NCBI GenBank assembly: GCA_026874595.1
Contig: CM049319.1
Span: 40,373,473 to 40,437,472, forward strand
Length of the DNA stretch: 64,000 nucleotides
Source: Sipunculus nudus
Lineage: Eukaryota; Annelida; Sipuncula; Golfingiida; Sipunculidae
Direction: 5' to 3'
Below, in pieces: positions 60,949 through 64,000 of this stretch; position 1 is the first letter of the stretch, and every line of letters starts with the position of its first letter. Both the position numbers and the translations under genes were made by a program. The notes below the pieces were generated by a model that did not search any database, was not told the DNA's origin, and was given only the letters and a program-made list of their open reading frames with translations.

Positions 60949-61750
60949 CTTGTATATATATATTATCATGATATATATGATATATACATTTTATTGTATT
61001 TTCGCGTCTAATTTGAACAGGCTGATTGTAAAAAAACACGTGAGTTCATCAACACACTGACTGTATGTTTGACATGGGGACTCAAAAGGCATTTTTTATT
61101 TAAATCTGCAAAATGCAATACCGAGGCACAGGACTTTTAAAAACACTTGGTATCTCCTTACAAGTTTGTAATACATTTCGCCCAAATATGTTTGTGTGTA
61201 TGAACAGATGCATTTATATACACGTATATGAATGTTTAATCATGTTTTTCTCAGAGTTGTTGATTGTGAATATGCGTATTGATAATTTTGTGTTTTATAA
61301 TAAAGTTTTCCCTTAAATATACTTTTTTTGCTGTTTGTATCATTCTCATTCCTTCAATTTACCTTCCTATTTAGCTGATCTAACTACCTGCCATTTGTGA
61401 AATCCAAATTCAAAGTGACAAAGGGTAGAGTGTAAGCCCCCCCCCACCCACATCTATACATAAACATACATATATAATATTACAATAATACATAATCATA
61501 ATAGTACCAGAAAAAAATTTTTTTTATAATATTAATAATAACCACAATATTATTACAGAGAATACCGTAAAAATACGGTATTCTACCGTAATTTGACCCG
61601 ATAACGTAGTTCTCAAAGAACGGTAGTCTGCCGTTATTTTACATCCTACCGTAATCTGCAGATTACGGCCTACCGTTTTTCTACGGTAGACTACCGGCAG
61701 CGACGGATGCCGGTATACTACCGTTAACTTACGGCGCATGTCTAAGAGTG
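59923..61750 (+). mobile_element. TIR element with subterminal CTACCGT repeats, nested in the hAT
   Basis: Inverted ends CACTCTTAGACATG (59923-59936) and CATGTCTAAGAGTG (61737-61750). GA lies on both sides as a possible 2-bp target duplication. Both subterminal zones (59945-60045 and 61565-61735) are packed with ACGGTAG/CTACCGT inverted motifs, including the palindromes ACGGTAGACTACCGT and GTAATCTGCAGATTAC. The interior holds an apparent spliced transcription unit (see next entry). No transposase was recognised, and I cannot assign a superfamily. Confidence 0.75.
60115..61320 (+). other. Putative spliced transcription unit inside the TIR element
   Basis: A GC-richer start region (about 60095-60208) ends at a consensus donor CG|GTGAGT (GT at 60209-60210). 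A pyrimidine-rich acceptor TTTTCTCTGTTTTAG ends at 60776. The downstream exon ends near AATAAA (61300-61305). Joining 60208 to 60777 gives a frame from ATG 60200 to TAA 60837-60839 that encodes only 23 residues (MFSTMSLTQSRE...HHRPDE). It could be the remains of the element's own gene after deletion, a captured host gene fragment, or chance. Expression is not known. Confidence 0.35.
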
Positions 61751-63178
61751 GACTCTTCTCCCTCTGTGAGTAGCCTTTCAGCTGAGATAAATAATGTGCT
61801 TGGAATCCTGTTAACAGTATAAAATTGTCATGGTGTGTATATGCAGCATTATGCTTATTTTGCGGTCAAGCTCTGTTACAAAGTGGATTGTTCATGGTGA
61901 TTTTGCGTGCATTAAGGTTAGCCAGCCAGCGGGCAGGGCTGTATCAATTAATGTTAGTAAATGTAGGTTTAAAAGACCATGTTTAAAGCTTCAGTCCTTA
62001 ACTGCTGGTTTAAAAGCCCATGATTAAAGCTTAAGGCTTCAACTGTGGGTTTCGTTTATTTGCTTTAAAACATCTTTTTTAAAGGAAATAACAATTGCAA
62101 TCAATACTGTTAGCCATAATGCTATCTCGATTTGAAAAAAAGCAAAGGCAGTCTATGGGTTTGGCTAAGCTGCTTTCCTCCAAAGTTACCAAGACTTCCT
62201 GGAATGACGTGCTTCCTTCAGTAGAACGATATGCAGATCTACTTGATCCTGTAGCTACATGTGGTGAAAGGTAAATTTAACATTTGGAATTAAGCAGAAA
62301 TGGTCTACCCGCTCCACAGAAAATCATGTTGACACGGCTACCCAGGCTTTAAAATAGTGTTCCAATTTGCATCTCAACAATATTTCATTGTTTCTGAAAA
62401 TCTTGGCAACCTAGCTTGCCTGTCTCATCAACTGAACCTGAAAGAGGTTCTCCAGACTAGAGAAAACGCTAATATTCGTTCAACAATGGTTGTGGAAAGG
62501 CTAGAACATTAATTTTACTTCAGGTACATCGTGACACAGTGCCAACTCCTGCTCAAGTTTTGGAAAAGTTAGACTCTACATCTGTACGACGGCTGCCTTT
62601 TGTGATTTAACTTTTAAAAATTTCACTGAAGTTTTAGATTACTTGAGATAAGATTAATTATTATAATCATACAAGTATAGTATATATTAATGATAATTAG
62701 ATAATATTTGCATTTTCGTTCACTCTTTACTTAGATAACATGTACAAACTACTATAAAAACCTTACGGTCCACCGCCATGAAAAAAAGTTTTATCATAAC
62801 TTTAAAGAATTCTTGGAAATGATTAAATGGGAAACACATTACTACATTTGTGAATGTACATAATATTAAACCGAAATCCTAATAATCATTAAAAATATTA
62901 TTTTATTTATTATTAGTGAGTTGTTCCCCGGTGTATAGTTATACCTTTAGTTGAAAGCTTAACAAATATTACATAGTTATATATTCCACGAATAAAATTC
63001 TAGATTGTTTAACGCAAGGATTCCATTCTAAGCTACAAAGTCCTTCCCACTAACCCCACTCTACGTTCCCCCACTCCAGGTTTACACGCATTTCAGATGC
63101 CAGTAACACTCTGCGACATATTAGCTCCCCCCGAAATAATTCCTGGATCAGCCACTGACAGTCTGTCTGCTAGGATAT

Positions 63179-63211
63179 GTACACACACACACATATATAT
63201 GTGTGTGTGCG
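63179..63211. repeat. CA/TA microsatellite near the exon 1 side of intron 1
   Basis: ACACACACACACATATATAT followed by GTGTGTGTGCGTGT: a short palindromic CA/TA/GT run about 240 nt from the exon 1 donor. No other feature is seen between it and the splice site. Confidence 0.85.
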
Positions 63212-63447
63212 TGTTTGGGTGAATGAAAATTTGCTTCACAAAAGTTTTTATTTGTCGTACTGACAACATCAGTACAATACACTTCATTGCAGCCAGGAAA
63301 GTATTCTAGACGGACCTTCCTATATTGGTTACAGATCTCGTCGGTATTTACATAGACCATGTGCAGTTGGTATATAATAAATATTTCATTACTTTCACCA
63401 AGTTCTGGGTATTTGCACAGTGAGGGTGAGTATACGTGTGTACGTAC

Positions 63448-63970
63448 CTGGTTTGGTTTTGTTCTGCGGAGGAATACACAGATCGTTGTCTTCCGGGAAA
63501 CGATCACACCTGACCATGTCCGGCCAGTCATAGCCGTATTTTTTCATGCGCATTTCGCAGCCCTGTTTGACCGTTTCGCACAGAGAACGACAGGGGTAGA
63601 TAGGCTGGGGCAGACACACTGGCGAGAAGAGGGAGCATAGAAACAGCTGGGTATTATGGTGACATCGGATGTTCATCAAAGGCACCCACGATTTAGCCTG
63701 TTGAGTAACTTCCGCTATGGAGTCATGATTAAGTAAGTTTGGGAGCCGCATTTCTTTGTAGCCGATATCCCGACACAGACTCAGGTTTGTTGGGATTTCA
63801 ATACATTTCTTCAAACGATTCCCGATCGGTGGCCAGCCCTGGGAATTCCAGTCCCCCATGTATCCGTAGCTGTCATCTGTGCTTGGCAACGGCTGGCTGG
63901 CATACCCTAGTCCCAGCACCAGCGCCAGCAGCACCAGTTTATGTAAAGCCATCATACTTGAAGCCATCAT
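63448..63970 (-). CDS. sfrp1/2/5: Secreted frizzled-related protein, exon 1 (signal peptide and frizzled CRD)
   Basis: First coding exon of a three-exon gene (63448-63970, 51336-51413, 35080-35540, minus strand) encoding 353 residues. SFRPs are secreted proteins that bind Wnts and Frizzleds through a frizzled-type cysteine-rich domain and modulate Wnt signalling outside the cell. Seen here: a hydrophobic signal peptide at about residues 8-25 (core LVLLALVLGLG, likely cleaved near YAS-Q), then a CRD with all ten cysteines (C56, C66, C103, C112, C119, C127, C131, C138, C155, C165). The blocks SWVPL, FLCSLFSPVC and YPCRSLCE are typical of the SFRP1/2/5 branch. N62 and N170 are N-glycosylation sequons. 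The exon ends in phase 1 at a consensus donor (CCAG|GTACGT, donor GT at 63447-63446). The start is the first ATG after AAGT; a second ATG follows at once, and a 15-nt duplication repeats the pair. Only 30 nt of upstream sequence are in the window, so the promoter is not seen. The branch assignment is by recalled family pattern, not by a search. Confidence 0.95.
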
Positions 63971-64000
63971 ACTTGTCTCCGTACGGAGGGCTTGGCTGTG

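Larger units (their letters stand above)
59477..63157 (+). mobile_element. Decayed hAT transposon with perfect 8-bp target duplication
   Basis: Left end CAGTGGCCGATCAAGGGGG; right end, read inward, CAGTGGCTGATCCAGGAAT. Target duplication ACAGTCTG is identical at 59469-59476 and 63158-63165. Inside are an inserted TIR element (59923-61750) and remnants of a transposase on the plus strand. MLSRFEKKQRQSMGLAKLLS..SWNDVLPSVERYADLLDP lies at 62119-62270. A broken stretch at 62400-62570 reads, across frames, SSTEPERG, ANIRSTMVVERLEH and LLQVHRDTVPTPAQ. The last part resembles the C-terminal hAT dimerisation region (ERxFS..RSTM..ERL). Without the nested element it is about 1.85 kb, so it is also internally deleted. 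Confidence 0.85.
51414..63447 (-). other. Intron 1 of the SFRP gene (12.0 kb)
   Basis: Phase 1 intron with GT at 63447-63446 and AG at 51415-51414. It holds a decayed hAT transposon with a nested TIR element, a hAT-type MITE, two 22-bp minisatellites, one 43-bp minisatellite and a diverged GGTGGCGCCACC-family copy, each listed separately. Parts with nothing recognisable are 51414-52427, 53090-53740, 55570-56200, 58060-58350, 58968-59468 and 63213-63447. Confidence 0.88.

Overview
This window looks like one locus from a marine invertebrate genome, probably a lophotrochozoan and most likely a mollusc. The reasons are an AT-rich background, long introns, heavy minisatellite content, and dispersed repeats built on TGACCTTTGACC and on runs of GGAC with a GTCAGCTGAGCT end. 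The sequence cannot fix the species. I found no operons, ribosome binding sites or other prokaryotic signals.

The only host protein-coding gene I can support is on the minus strand, and it fills the right 45% of the window. It is a secreted frizzled-related protein of the SFRP1/2/5 type. Three exons join in frame with consensus splice sites: exon 1 (63448-63970: signal peptide and the 10-cysteine frizzled domain), exon 2 (51336-51413: the CxxC start of the netrin-like domain) and exon 3 (35080-35540: the rest of that domain and a basic tail). The joined reading frame is 1062 nt (353 residues plus TAA). Intron 1 is 12.0 kb and intron 2 is 15.8 kb. The promoter lies beyond the right edge. The gene product is expected to be a secreted Wnt modulator.

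Everything else is repeats, mobile elements and unassigned spacer. From left to right: the right end of a hairpin-ended TIR repeat (1-1424), a ~248-bp fold-back satellite (1470-3655), a 31-bp minisatellite (3659-5110), a decayed L1/Tx1-like LINE with ORF1 and ORF2 remnants (8340-13630), a dispersed TGACCT-rich element (16063-18465), a 41-bp satellite interrupted by a small TA-inserted element with Pol III-like boxes (18844-20513), a 30-bp minisatellite (22118-23140), a small TIR element (23648-23912), a TIR element (24135-25582), a nested pair of dispersed elements (25788-31205, with 26066-29245 inside) and another TIR element (31538-32504).

Intron 2 of the gene carries a 3.6-kb 29-bp minisatellite (36780-40380). 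It produces long stop-free stretches in all three minus frames and is not coding. The intron also holds an inverted repeat pair, a ~175-bp palindrome, a 3.1-kb TIR element with eight ~288-bp units (45444-48592), and a ~65-bp array. Intron 1 carries 22-bp, 43-bp and 22-bp minisatellites, a hAT-type MITE with an expanded 27-bp repeat (58358-58959), and a decayed hAT transposon with a perfect 8-bp target duplication (59477-63157), itself interrupted by another TIR element (59923-61750).

No new enzymatic or defence system is visible. The more unusual items are the hairpin-ended TIR family with a compensatory stem change, the dense nuclear-receptor-like half-sites it carries into the SFRP gene, the nested transposons with readable target duplications, and a TIR element that seems to carry its own spliced transcription unit.
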